Of a stretch of DNA of 64,000 bases, positions 55,914-64,000 are shown in pieces; position 1 is the stretch's first letter, and each line of letters starts with the position of its first letter. The DNA lies in contig CAYVFI010000004.1 of the NCBI GenBank assembly GCA_964450955.1, positions 1 through 64,000 of the forward strand. Direction: 5' to 3'. The notes below the pieces were generated by a model, which had not been told where the DNA came from, did not search any database, and worked only from the letters and a program-made list of their open reading frames with translations. Source of the stretch: CAYNWT01 sp964450955 (GTDB lineage Bacteria > Planctomycetota > Planctomycetia > Planctomycetales > Planctomycetaceae). The position numbers and the translations under genes are program-made.

Positions 55914-56429
55914 GAACCCTCCAAATTCACCAGCATCACTAAGGCACCGCGAGCTGGCGGGACCCTATCTTGCGAATTCGTCAAGCGATCGGACAATGGA
56001 TACAAGTGTTCTTTTCAGATCCGTCCTCAACCTCAGTCGAAACTTCCGGACGTTGATTTCTCACACGCCAATCTCAGCGGGGCGAAGCCCGCTGACGTTG
56101 ACTGGGAAAATGCGAACCTACAGCACGCCAACCTTTGTGGAGCGATATTCCACACGGGATCGTCTCGCAGCGGCATGTCGTCGTCGACGATTGCCAGCGA
56201 AGGGACACGTACCGGGTTCTACACGGACGAATCAAACGAACAACACTTCAAGTCACCTGAAGAAATCCGCAAAGCCAACCTGCGGGGAGCAGACCTTGGA
56301 GGAGCCATTCTTGATTTCGCAGATTTCTATCTCGTCGATTTGCGAGACAGTCGCTACGACACGAGGTACCACGACCACCTGGTCCGGTGCGGAGCGATCT
56401 TATCTCATGATGAGAGACGCGCGACTTGA
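55914..56429 (+). pseudogene. Pentapeptide-repeat protein lacking a start codon
   Basis: One continuous plus-strand frame after TAA at 55911 reads VDFSHANLSGAKPADVDWEN, then ANLQHANLCGA, a spacer, and ANLRGADLGGAILDFADFY with VDLRDSRYDTRYHDH and RCGAIL. This is the pattern of planctomycetal pentapeptide-repeat proteins, including the usual C-terminal FYLVDLR...RCGAIL. No ATG, GTG or TTG lies in frame before the first repeat; the first ATG (56175) would skip half of them. The 5' end therefore looks lost; alternatively a rare start is used. Confidence 0.6.
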
Positions 56430-56580
56430 GGTTCCGCCGTGGACTCTCTGCGAACCGGAGCGGTTGTGATTGATGGGCCTGGCGTATTAAGTTTGCATGA
56501 CCGGTGAACTTCAGGTTCATCTGATCGCCGACCGTCCAGAGCCCTGTGGTCGGTTTACTGATTTCCGAAGGTCGTGATTG

Positions 56581-57606
56581 ATGACTGCTGAACCGTACGA
56601 CATGCGTGAGACTCTTAGTCGAGTCACCACGGGAGAAGACCTGGCCGTTGACGAAGTCACAGCGGTCTTCGGCGCGATCATGGATGGCCGTTGCGATCCG
56701 GCTCAGATTGCCGCCTTGCTGACGGGGCTGCGTATGAAGGGCGAGTCCGTTGGTGAAATTGCGGGGGCGGCGCGGGCGATGCGAGAACGGGCGACACGGA
56801 TTCCGGTTACGGCCGGCGATTGCCTGGATACGTGTGGAACCGGCGGAGATGGGCTGCACACATTCAATATTAGTACGGCGACCGCGATCGTGGCGGCGGC
56901 ATGCGGCGTTCGGGTTGCGAAGCATGGAAATCGGAGTGTGTCCAGTTCCAGTGGTTCGGCCGATGTGCTGGAGGCGTTGGGAGTCAGGATTGATTTGACG
57001 CCTGAACAAGTTGCGAAGTGCATTGACGAAATTGGCATCGGTTTCTGCTTCGCTCCACTCATTCACGGAGCCATGAAGCACGCGGTTCCCGTCCGGAAAG
57101 CACTTGGTTTTAGAACCATCTTTAACCTGCTGGGACCGCTTACAAATCCTGCTGGCGCCGAGTTCCAATTGCTGGGAGCCAACAATCTGGAGACCGCTGA
57201 GAAGCTTGCGAACGCTTTACATCAGTTGGGAACACGCCGCTCGCTGGTTGTTTCAGGCGCCGAAGGTCTGGACGAATTCAGTCTCTGGGGCGACACCACG
57301 GTGTTTGAAGTCACGGCAGACGGCGTGACCAAACAGACATGGAACGCGGCGACATTCGGTCTGGAACAGTGCGACGTTTCTGAACTGGTGGTCTCGTCCG
57401 CCGCTGAGAGCGCAGAAATAGTCCGTTCGGTCCTCACCAATACCGACAGCGCCGCGCGGCGGATTGTGATCATGAATACGGCGGCCGCGCTGTACGCCAT
57501 TGGGCGATGTGAATCGGTTCTGGATGGTGTTCAGCACGTGACCGAATGCCTGAACAACGGGGCCGGGCAGAGCACGTTGGAGGAACTGGCCAACGTCGGT
57601 ACCTGA
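56581..57606 (+). CDS. trpD: Anthranilate phosphoribosyltransferase
   Basis: 341 aa, normal size. Second step of tryptophan synthesis: anthranilate plus PRPP to N-phosphoribosylanthranilate. Seen: LDTCGTGGDGLHTFNIST (PRPP loop), VRVAKHGNRSVSSSSGSADV, LGVRIDLTP, and FAPLIHGAMKHAVPVRKALGFRT. ATG 56581 is preferred to the adjacent TTG 56578; AAGG lies about 10 nt upstream. No other trp genes are in the window. Confidence 0.96.
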   Translation: MTAEPYDMRETLSRVTTGEDLAVDEVTAVFGAIMDGRCDPAQIAALLTGLRMKGESVGEIAGAARAMRERATRIPVTAGDCLDTCGTGGDGLHTFNISTATAIVAAACGVRVAKHGNRSVSSSSGSADVLEALGVRIDLTPEQVAKCIDEIGIGFCFAPLIHGAMKHAVPVRKALGFRTIFNLLGPLTNPAGAEFQLLGANNLETAEKLANALHQLGTRRSLVVSGAEGLDEFSLWGDTTVFEVTADGVTKQTWNAATFGLEQCDVSELVVSSAAESAEIVRSVLTNTDSAARRIVIMNTAAALYAIGRCESVLDGVQHVTECLNNGAGQSTLEELANVGT

Positions 57607-57959
57607 GGAAGCATCAGAGTCAGCGGCGTGGTACGGCCGGTTCTCACAAATGGGGACAGCCCGGAACTCACGTGACGTTAAGAACACCGGCGTCGGTCTG
57701 CATGCATTTGAACAGTCTGGGTAAGCGATTCCTGTGGTTGAGCGGTCCCGAAATCTCTCGGACGCGCTTCTGCACATTCCAGTCTTGGGAAACTAATTGC
57801 CAAGTCGGCGCGAGCAAGATTCAGTAATGCATAGCAGTGTTTTGCAGCCCTTGCGTCACATTATTGGACTTCTATAATCCAACAGAATCTTTGGGCGCGT
57901 GCTCTGTGCGGCCTGGAAGTCAAATTTACTCAGCTCGCACGACGGAAGCTGCCACCACA
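57607..57959. other. Intergenic region upstream of the complex I cluster
   Basis: About 350 bp. It holds a promoter-like site at 57851-57878. A frame extending nuoI upstream to 57837 looks non-coding. Nothing else is visible. Confidence 0.5.
57851..57878 (+). promoter_or_regulatory. Candidate promoter of the nuo cluster
   Basis: -35-like TTGCGT (57851-57856), a 16-bp spacer, then a perfect -10 TATAAT (57873-57878). The nuoI start is about 80 bp downstream. Confidence 0.55.
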
Positions 57960-58508
57960 ATGATTGACTGGTTCCGAAACCTGTTCCTCGCGATTTCCAC
58001 AGTCGCGCAGGGTCTGTTCGTCACCATTAGGACGATGGCCAGGACGTATCAGCGCCGAACTTTCACCGAAGTCTACGAGTACCCCGAAGTACCCGTTCCG
58101 GTGAAGCCCCGTTATCGCGGGTTCCACCGGTTCGACCTGACGACCTGCATTGGCTGCGAGAAGTGCGCGGTAGCGTGCCCGGTCGATTGCATTTATATCG
58201 AAAAAGAAAAGAGCCCCGTTGGCAAAGGCTTCCGGGTCGATAACTTCACTATCGACTACACCAAGTGCATGTTTTGTGCGCTGTGTGTCGAACCTTGTCC
58301 CGTAGATTGCATTTTCATGGGTGCGAACTATGACCTAAGCGGTTACAGCAGGGACGGCTGTATCGTGGACTACGCGAAGCTCCCACTTGAGATTGCGTGG
58401 GGGCGGACGACTCTAAACCCAACGGCAGTCGCCGAATCAAAGGTTCTTTACGAACCAGTGTGGGTGAAGGGCGAGCCAAGTCCGTTTGAGTATGCTGCCG
58501 ACGAGTAG
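57960..58508 (+). CDS. nuoI: NADH-quinone oxidoreductase subunit I
   Basis: 182 aa from ATG 57960 (MIDWFRNLFLAIST). The 8Fe ferredoxin-like arm subunit of complex I. Two intact 4Fe-4S motifs: CIGCEKCAVACPVDC and CMFCALCVEPCPVDC, with the intervening IEKEKSPVGKGFRVDNF. It carries the two clusters that pass electrons toward NuoB. It heads the local cluster, ahead of DUF2203, nuoA, nuoC and nuoD, which is not the E. coli order. Confidence 0.95.
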   Translation: MIDWFRNLFLAISTVAQGLFVTIRTMARTYQRRTFTEVYEYPEVPVPVKPRYRGFHRFDLTTCIGCEKCAVACPVDCIYIEKEKSPVGKGFRVDNFTIDYTKCMFCALCVEPCPVDCIFMGANYDLSGYSRDGCIVDYAKLPLEIAWGRTTLNPTAVAESKVLYEPVWVKGEPSPFEYAADE

Positions 58509-58533
58509 TCTGAGCTGTTAAAGGGAACGGACG

Positions 58534-58995
58534 ATGAGCGAAGTGAAACAGTATTTCACCGTTGAGGAAGCGAATCAGCGACTTCCTTTGATTAAGCGTG
58601 TCGTCCGAGACATCGTGGCTCTGTATGAGGACGTCCACGAGCGACGTCGAAGACTGGAAGAGATTCAGTTTCGCCAAACCGGTTCCGAAGATGGTGCTTC
58701 CATCTATCGCGAAGAGGTTGGTGAGATTGAGAAAGAACTGAAGCGAGACGTCGAGCGACTTGACGAATTCGTGGCTGAATTAAAAAGCCTGAATGTTCTG
58801 CTGAAGGATGCGGTCACTGGTGTGGTCGATTTTCCCGCGCGGATCGATGGGCGAGAGGTTTGCCTGTGCTGGAAGCCGGGCGAGGAAGAGATCGGCTTTT
58901 GGCACGAAGCGGACGCCGGGTTCGCTGGTCGACAGTCGTTGTTTGAAGGATCAATCGCCGGACCGGACGGTTCAAACGGAACGAACGGCGAGTAA
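58534..58995 (+). CDS. DUF2203-family protein inside the nuo cluster
   Basis: 153 aa. Seen: FTVEEANQRLPLIKRVVRDI, a long charged helix (LYEDVHERRRRLEEI), then VTGVVDFPARIDGREVCLCWKPGEEEIGFWHE, the DUF2203 pattern. Soluble, no membrane segment, with a Gly/Asn tail. GGGAACGGACG precedes the ATG. It lies 25 bp after nuoI and 34 bp before nuoA on one strand. DUF2203 has no known function; co-location suggests expression with complex I. Confidence 0.88.
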   Translation: MSEVKQYFTVEEANQRLPLIKRVVRDIVALYEDVHERRRRLEEIQFRQTGSEDGASIYREEVGEIEKELKRDVERLDEFVAELKSLNVLLKDAVTGVVDFPARIDGREVCLCWKPGEEEIGFWHEADAGFAGRQSLFEGSIAGPDGSNGTNGE

Positions 58996-59029
58996 ACATC
59001 AGGGCCGTTAGGCCAGTGGGACAACAACA

Positions 59030-59608
59030 ATGATCGACTTTGTTGGTCACTTTCTAATTTTCTCAGTCGTCGCAATCGGCGCGCTTATTGTGCCGCTTTT
59101 GATCGGTCGGTTGATCCGTCCGAAACTGCCGACACCCGAAAAAGACGCGATCTACGAGTGTGGCGAACCCACCATCGGGAGTAGCTATATCCAGTTTGAC
59201 CTGCGGTTCTACGTGGTCGCACTTCTATTCATCATCTTCGATGTGGAAGTGGCGTTCTTCTTCCCGTGGGCCACAATCTACGGCGGAGCGATGCAGTTGG
59301 CCGACAGTCGCCTGACTGATGTCGCTCGCGAAGAGCTTAGCCGAAAGATGTTGAATCTCGGCGAAGACAGTCCGCACATCGCTTCAAACATCATCAACAG
59401 CGAGACCGCAATGTCGCTGGGTGCAACCGGACTAGCTGACATCCTTGTCTTCTTTTCCGTCTTGCTGGTCGGCTTCATGTATGTCTGGAAACGCGGTGAC
59501 CTGGACTGGATTCGAGCTGTCGCCAATAAGCCAACAATTGCTCGAGCACCGGAAATGTCACCTGTGGCGACCAGTTCGACCGCAACGCCGGCGCAGACCG
59601 CGAGCTAG
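59030..59608 (+). CDS. nuoA: NADH-quinone oxidoreductase subunit A, with extra loop
   Basis: 192 aa; NuoA is usually 115-150. A proton-channel-side membrane subunit of complex I. Seen: an N-terminal membrane helix, the conserved loop YECGEPTIGSSYIQFDLRFY, the second helix VVALLFIIFDVEVAFFFPW, and the last helix ADILVFFSVLLVGFMYVW. Between helices 2 and 3 lies an insertion of about 50 residues (about 83-135), and the C-terminus carries a Thr/Ala tail. Core motifs are intact. Confidence 0.93.
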   Translation: MIDFVGHFLIFSVVAIGALIVPLLIGRLIRPKLPTPEKDAIYECGEPTIGSSYIQFDLRFYVVALLFIIFDVEVAFFFPWATIYGGAMQLADSRLTDVAREELSRKMLNLGEDSPHIASNIINSETAMSLGATGLADILVFFSVLLVGFMYVWKRGDLDWIRAVANKPTIARAPEMSPVATSSTATPAQTAS

Positions 59609-59644
59609 CCAGAACGCGAAACCTTCTTCCACAGAGTTTAAGTT

Positions 59645-60175
59645 ATGGATTTTCAGGAAGCGCATGACCTGCTGAACGCTGAGTTTGGCGGAGCGATTAC
59701 CGGTTCGAATGCCGAAGCCATTGACCCGTGGATTGAAGTTGCCGCGGACAAGATCGTAGAGGTCGGAACGTTTCTGCGGGACGACGAACGGTTCGATCTG
59801 AAGCACCTCAATGATCTCACGGTCGTTGATGTGATGGAGCCAAACCCGAAGAAGGCATCCAAGTTCAAAGATGATCCACACCTCGAAGTGGTTTACCACG
59901 TCTCAAGTGTTGCGACCAAACTGCGGCTCAAGTTGAAAGTCATCCTTCCGCGGTGGAAAGATGACAAAGAGGGTGAGTCACCGGAAGTGCCCAGCGTTTC
60001 TTCAGTCTGGGGAATCGCCGACTGGCATGAACGGGAAGCGTTCGACATGTTCGGAGTCCACTTTGTGGGTCACCCGAATCTGGTTCGGATCCTGTGCCCG
60101 GAGGACTGGGAAGGCTACTCGCTGCGAAAGGACTATGAGTTCCCGCTTGAGTACCACGGCATTCGCGGCAAGTAG
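59645..60175 (+). CDS. nuoC: NADH-quinone oxidoreductase subunit C
   Basis: 176 aa. The 30-kDa peripheral-arm subunit. Seen: the signature SVWGIADWHEREAFDMFGVHFVG and HPNLVRILCPEDWEGYSLRKDY. It follows nuoA directly, with no nuoB between them, where nuoB is usual. Confidence 0.94.
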   Translation: MDFQEAHDLLNAEFGGAITGSNAEAIDPWIEVAADKIVEVGTFLRDDERFDLKHLNDLTVVDVMEPNPKKASKFKDDPHLEVVYHVSSVATKLRLKLKVILPRWKDDKEGESPEVPSVSSVWGIADWHEREAFDMFGVHFVGHPNLVRILCPEDWEGYSLRKDYEFPLEYHGIRGK

Positions 60176-60232
60176 TTAGAAGAAACATGTAGCACCGCGG
60201 CGACGCGGTTGTGGTTCGGTTGAAAGACTCTC

Positions 60233-61474
60233 ATGAGCATGCAGTTGGAAGACCCGCGGGTCGTTGAGTTTGATGTCCGCACGGATGAGATGCTGGTCAA
60301 CATGGGCCCGCAGCACCCCAGCACGCACGGTGTACTTCGCCTGCTACTTCGAACAGACGGCGAGATCGTACACGAGTGCACGCCGCACATCGGCTACCTT
60401 CACCGTTGTGCAGAAAAGATCGGCGAGAACCTCGCGCTGCCGCAGTGGATTCCGTATTCGGACCGGATGGACTATCTGGCCGCGATGAATATGAATCTCG
60501 GTATGTCGCTGGCTGGCGAGAAACTGATCGGCATGGAAGTGCCTGAAAAGGCGATGACGCTTCGTGTTCTCATCGCAGAGATGGGTCGCATTGCCAGCCA
60601 CCTGGTTGCAATGGGAACCTACGGACTGGATCTCGGCAGCTTTACTCCGTTCCTCTACGCATTCCGCGAACGTGAAATCATCCTCGATCTGTTTGAAGAA
60701 GCCTGCGGCGCGCGGCTGACTTACAGTTACCTGACCATCGGTGGTGCAACGCACGACTTGCCCGGCGAAATTGCGATTCCGCCGGGGCTTGCTGAACTCA
60801 CCGGACAGTCACCCGATACCAGACTGCAATGGACTGATGCTGTGCTCCAGTTCCTGGTATGGCTGGAACGCGGTATCAAGGAATATCACACACTGCTGAC
60901 TCGTAATGCGATATTCATTAAACGCACAGCCAACATTGGAAACCTCACGCCGGAAATGGCCGTCAGCTTTGGGTGCACCGGACCGGTACTGCGAGGCAGC
61001 GGAATTGACTTTGACCTGCGACGCGACGGCGAATCAATCTACTCGCGAATGTACGAGGGTTACGATTTCGAAGTTCCGGTCGCACCGTTTGAAGACGCTC
61101 CACACGACGCGGTTCTTGGCGATAGCTGGAGCCGGTTCTATGTGCGAATGATGGAAGTGGTTCAGTCAATCGGGCTGGTTCGACAGGCGATTGAGAAGTA
61201 CCCGACTTCTGAAGGTGCTTACCGAGTGCCGTTTAAGATGAGCACAAAGCTGCCTAAGGATGAGGTTTACCTGGAAACTGAAGCACCTCGCGGCCAAATG
61301 GGTTTCTATCTGGTCGGAACCGGCTACGGGGCCGAACCACTGCGAGCTCGCGCGAAGAGTTCCTGTTTCTGCAACCTCTCTGTGATCAGCCACATTGGTG
61401 CCAACGTCCCACTTGCTGACATCCCGGCCGTTGTCGGTTCTTTGGATGTCGTCATGGGTGAGATCGACCGCTAG
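60233..61474 (+). CDS. nuoD: NADH-quinone oxidoreductase subunit D
   Basis: 413 aa. The 49-kDa subunit that forms the quinone site with NuoB. Seen: VNMGPQHPSTHGVLRLLLRT, HIGYLHRCAEKIGEN, YSDRMDYLAAMNMN, GSFTPFLYAFREREIILDL, TGPVLRGSGIDFDLRR, and a C-terminal GEIDR, all normal for NuoD. Complete. Confidence 0.96.
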   Translation: MSMQLEDPRVVEFDVRTDEMLVNMGPQHPSTHGVLRLLLRTDGEIVHECTPHIGYLHRCAEKIGENLALPQWIPYSDRMDYLAAMNMNLGMSLAGEKLIGMEVPEKAMTLRVLIAEMGRIASHLVAMGTYGLDLGSFTPFLYAFREREIILDLFEEACGARLTYSYLTIGGATHDLPGEIAIPPGLAELTGQSPDTRLQWTDAVLQFLVWLERGIKEYHTLLTRNAIFIKRTANIGNLTPEMAVSFGCTGPVLRGSGIDFDLRRDGESIYSRMYEGYDFEVPVAPFEDAPHDAVLGDSWSRFYVRMMEVVQSIGLVRQAIEKYPTSEGAYRVPFKMSTKLPKDEVYLETEAPRGQMGFYLVGTGYGAEPLRARAKSSCFCNLSVISHIGANVPLADIPAVVGSLDVVMGEIDR

Positions 61475-61561
61475 GTTTCGCTCTCACCCACGCCGTATTG
61501 TCCTGGATTGGCATCCAGTGGATGGCCCGTCCTTGATGAACCCTAACGCATCTAACGCACT

Positions 61562-62095
61562 ATGGCCGACCAGAATTTTTCTGTCGATCAATTCCGCCGG
61601 GCGTTCGCGGGCGAACAAAACGGTTTGCTTGACGCGGCCATGCTTAAGGTTTCTAACTGCGTCCGGCAGCTAAGTGGCCAACAGGTGTGGTGGCGAGCAG
61701 CCAGCGATCAAAACAGTGTGGCGAACCTAATTATCCACGTATGCGGTAACATGACGCAGTGGATCCTCTCCGGCGTGGGCGGCGAACTGGACAACCGCGA
61801 TCGTGAGTCTGAGTTCGCGGCAACCAGCGGGTTAACTCAGTCAGAACTTTTGGAGAGACTTGAATCAGTCATCGGCCGTGTTCGACAGGTGATTGAAGAC
61901 ACACCCACCGACCAACTTTTGGCTAACCGAACAGTACAGGGATTTGAAGTGACGGGCATGGGCGCGATTGTGCATTCGGTGACACATTTCGTCGGGCACA
62001 CCCACCAGATTATCCAGCTGACACGGTTACAGTTGGGTGATGCGTACCGGTTTGCCTGGTCACCCGATGCCGGTAAGACCTCTCTTCCTATCTGA
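61562..62095 (+). CDS. DinB-like / DUF1572 family protein
   Basis: 177 aa, a predicted four-helix bundle. Seen: NSVANLIIHVCGNMTQWI and AIVHSVTHFVGHTHQIIQLTRL, with His residues placed as in DinB-fold metal proteins. The enzymatic role is unknown. Unrelated to the nuo genes upstream. Confidence 0.8.
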   Translation: MADQNFSVDQFRRAFAGEQNGLLDAAMLKVSNCVRQLSGQQVWWRAASDQNSVANLIIHVCGNMTQWILSGVGGELDNRDRESEFAATSGLTQSELLERLESVIGRVRQVIEDTPTDQLLANRTVQGFEVTGMGAIVHSVTHFVGHTHQIIQLTRLQLGDAYRFAWSPDAGKTSLPI

Positions 62096-62115
62096 CGGAG
62101 CCAAAGCAGAATCCT

Positions 62116-63384
62116 ATGAGCGGATTCTTTGAAGCGACAGCAGCGTGGTTACCGGGCTCCATTGCCATGGGCTGTCTGGTTATCTGTTCTGGCTTCTTTT
62201 CTGCCAGCGAGACTGCCTTCTTTTATCTCACGCACGAGCAGATTCGCGTATTTGGAAGTGGGAACCTGCGACAACGCATGGTTTCAAAATTGATGAGCAA
62301 TCCGGACCGACTGTTGTCAGCGGTCTTGTTTTGGAACCTGCTAATCAACCTGATGTATTTTGCCGTCAGCGTGATCGTGGTTCACCGCCTTAGTAATGCA
62401 GAACTGAATGTCGCCGCAGGCCTGTTTGGGGTCGTCAGTTTATTGTTCATGATTCTTGTCGGCGAAGTTGTCCCAAAAAGCATTGCGGTTGTTTTTTGCA
62501 GGCAGCTTTCAAGCCTGGTCGCGGTCCCACTGGCGGGCGCGGTGCGGGTGCTGGATCCGCTTCTGCCACGACTGGAAAACCTGTCACGGTCGATCCGCCG
62601 TTGGCTATGGCCCACACTTGAACGCGAGCCGGTTCTATCGATCACAGATCTGGAACATGCGATTGACGCCTCGGAAAGCTCTGCCGATGTCGGGATCGCA
62701 GAACAATGGGTTTTGCAGAATATCCTTGAACTATCAGACCTCAAAGCTGAAGAACTCATGCGGCCTCGCGGCATGTACGCCTCTGTCAGCGAACCAATCG
62801 CTCACCAGACATTAAATCAGATTGACCCGGGAACCGATGTTGTTGTCGTCATGGACGAAAGCCACGAACGAGTCGTCGGCGCGATTGTGATGGAAGCTGT
62901 TGTCGGTCTGCGTCCGGCGGAGCCAGAGAAAATGGTCGAACCGGTCGTCACCGTCCCATGGTGCGGTTCGCTGACATCGACGCTGCAGCTTATGCGAAAA
63001 GAGTACGCTCAGGTAGCAGTGGTCGTTAGCGAGTACGACTTGCCGGTCGGTGTCATCACCTACAGCGACGTGATGGATGCAATCCTGCTGCCGCAGACTG
63101 GCCGCACAAAACGTTTATTGAAGCGGGAACCCGTTGTTGAGATCAGCCCGGGTCAGTTTGAGGTCGAGGGCATCACGACCCTACGATATCTAAGCAAACG
63201 TCTGAAGCTTGATCATGATCCGGAAACGGATGCGGCATTGACTGTTGCCGGGTTGCTACAGGACGAACTCCACGATTTACCATCGGTCGATCAGGCTTGT
63301 CGCTGGAAAGGCTGGACCATTCGCGTCATCCAGAGTAGCGAAAACGGACAATTGAAAGTCCGGCTAAGCCAGGAGGACGCATAG
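62116..63384 (+). CDS. CNNM/DUF21 membrane protein with CBS domains
   Basis: 422 aa. Seen: a DUF21 transmembrane region (about 12-160) with CSGFFSASETAFFYLTHEQI and ILVGEVVPKSIAV, then a CBS pair (about 215-330, MRPRGMYASVSEP and VVVSEYDLPVGVITYSDVMD), then a CorC/HlyC-type C-terminal domain (VEISPGQFEVEGITTLR). The family (CorB/C, YtfL, CNNM) is linked to Mg2+/metal transport. The stop overlaps the next gene's GTG. Confidence 0.9.
   Translation: MSGFFEATAAWLPGSIAMGCLVICSGFFSASETAFFYLTHEQIRVFGSGNLRQRMVSKLMSNPDRLLSAVLFWNLLINLMYFAVSVIVVHRLSNAELNVAAGLFGVVSLLFMILVGEVVPKSIAVVFCRQLSSLVAVPLAGAVRVLDPLLPRLENLSRSIRRWLWPTLEREPVLSITDLEHAIDASESSADVGIAEQWVLQNILELSDLKAEELMRPRGMYASVSEPIAHQTLNQIDPGTDVVVVMDESHERVVGAIVMEAVVGLRPAEPEKMVEPVVTVPWCGSLTSTLQLMRKEYAQVAVVVSEYDLPVGVITYSDVMDAILLPQTGRTKRLLKREPVVEISPGQFEVEGITTLRYLSKRLKLDHDPETDAALTVAGLLQDELHDLPSVDQACRWKGWTIRVIQSSENGQLKVRLSQEDA
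63371..63376 (+). promoter_or_regulatory. Shine-Dalgarno of the second DUF21 gene
   Basis: AGGAGG inside the 3' end of the preceding gene, 7 nt before GTG 63384. It fixes the start of the overlapping downstream gene. Confidence 0.75.
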
Positions 63385-64000
63385 TGCTTACTTCAACAGC
63401 CGGAATACTACTGACAGCATTCGTGTTGTTTGTCATCGCCATCCGAATGTCGGCGTTCTTCAGCGGATCTGAAACTGGATTCTATCGCCTGAATCGCATC
63501 CGGCTCAGCATTGAAGCGCAGACCGGCAATGTGGTTGCTAAGCGATTGCTGTGGTTTTCAGGGATGCCGGAACGGTTTGTTGCAACCGCGCTGGTTGGAA
63601 ACAACATCGCCAACTACGTAGCCACCCTCGCAATTGGGCTCATGGCGGTCGCGCTTCTGCCTGAAAACAGCGGCCTTGCTGAAATTCTGCTGACGCTCGC
63701 CTTTTCGCCGCTGATTTTCATCTGGGGAGAACTCATCCCCAAAACCGTTTACTACCGAGCTCCGATGAGATTCCTTGGGAAGCACGCGCGGTCGTTGACG
63801 GTTTGGCACTACGTGTTGAGACCACTTAGTAGCCCGCTGACTCTGATTGCGAAAATGGTCCAGCGGTTCGCCAACAACGAAAAGCAGCCGCTGGAATTGT
63901 TGCTCGGTCGGAACCGATTAATTCATGTCCTCAACGAAGGACACCGCGAGGGTCTGCTTGGCGACGTGCAGCGGACATTGGCGGAAAGCGTGATGGAACT
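63384..64000 (+). CDS. Second CNNM/DUF21 membrane protein (3' end beyond the window)
   Basis: About 205 codons visible, open at the right edge. Starts at GTG 63384, overlapping the previous stop as TAGTG, with AGGAGG 7 nt upstream. Seen: hydrophobic N-terminus, FFSGSETGFYRLNRIRLSIE and the DUF21 motif LIFIWGELIPKTVYYRAP, matching the upstream paralogue in order. The two probably form a coupled pair of DUF21 transporters. Confidence 0.9.
   Translation, partial: MLTSTAGILLTAFVLFVIAIRMSAFFSGSETGFYRLNRIRLSIEAQTGNVVAKRLLWFSGMPERFVATALVGNNIANYVATLAIGLMAVALLPENSGLAEILLTLAFSPLIFIWGELIPKTVYYRAPMRFLGKHARSLTVWHYVLRPLSSPLTLIAKMVQRFANNEKQPLELLLGRNRLIHVLNEGHREGLLGDVQRTLAESVME

Noticed and set aside
57837..57959. 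N-terminal extension of nuoI
   Set aside because: It covers the promoter-like site and adds residues unlike any NuoI.

Overview
The window looks like a chromosomal segment of a Planctomycetota bacterium (class Planctomycetia; I cannot name the genus with confidence). The main reasons are a tandem-fused UvrA of at least 2,189 codons, a giant exported protein whose N-terminus carries the LEPR-XLL-type signature (LEERVLYSA), paired membrane-anchored VWA proteins, a secreted prenyltransferase-fold protein, a remnant of the ECF sigma-factor type typical of this phylum, and many short palindromic repeats, several of them inside a coding sequence. Base composition is moderately GC-rich and even. I see no integrase, insertion sequence, CRISPR array or rRNA operon.

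Layout. Positions 1-6569 (minus) hold the 5' part of tandem uvrA, interrupted in frame by at least six palindromic repeat units. Positions 6982-20892 (plus) encode one 4,636-aa surface protein built from DUF4347, beta-helix, delta-60, LamG, C-type lectin, cadherin and Ig-like modules, with a C-terminal membrane anchor. Positions 21155-25744 hold a hybrid histidine kinase, a DUF533 protein and an N-acetylneuraminate lyase. Positions 25745-26272 are a broken stretch with an ECF sigma-factor fragment, a tandem repeat and a palindrome. Positions 26273-30197 carry two paralogous VWA membrane proteins. Positions 30485-34400 carry an FAD amine oxidase translationally linked to a beta-propeller protein, and a Gfo/Idh/MocA oxidoreductase. 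Positions 34609-38024 carry an LptD-like outer-membrane protein followed 2 bp later by a DgkA-like membrane protein whose key catalytic residues look replaced.

Positions 38186-40253 hold a prenyltransferase-fold exported protein with a strong terminator, and tRNA-Thr(CGT) with a recognisable promoter. Positions 40330-50143 hold a D-2-hydroxyacid dehydrogenase, an M48 metalloprotease with an N-terminal zinc ribbon, a SRPBCC protein downstream of ilvD, a divergent sigma54-type activator and a CotH-like protein. Positions 50177-55829 hold a DUF2490 protein, unknown exported proteins and a coupled PfkB kinase/glycosyltransferase pair. Positions 55914-56429 are a pentapeptide-repeat gene without a start. 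TrpD follows. Positions 57851-61474 form a respiratory complex I cluster in the order nuoI, DUF2203, nuoA, nuoC, nuoD, with no nuoB. The window ends with a DinB-family gene and two overlapping DUF21/CBS genes, the second running off the edge.

Genes that plausibly work together: nuoI/A/C/D (complex I); ilvD (branched-chain amino acids) and trpD (tryptophan) as isolated biosynthetic genes; lptD-like plus dgkA-like (outer envelope lipid handling); the two VWA proteins (probably one membrane assembly); and the giant adhesin-like protein as a cell-surface structure. The most unusual signal is the set of distinct palindromic repeat families living in frame inside uvrA, which resembles the palindromic elements known inside Rickettsia genes.
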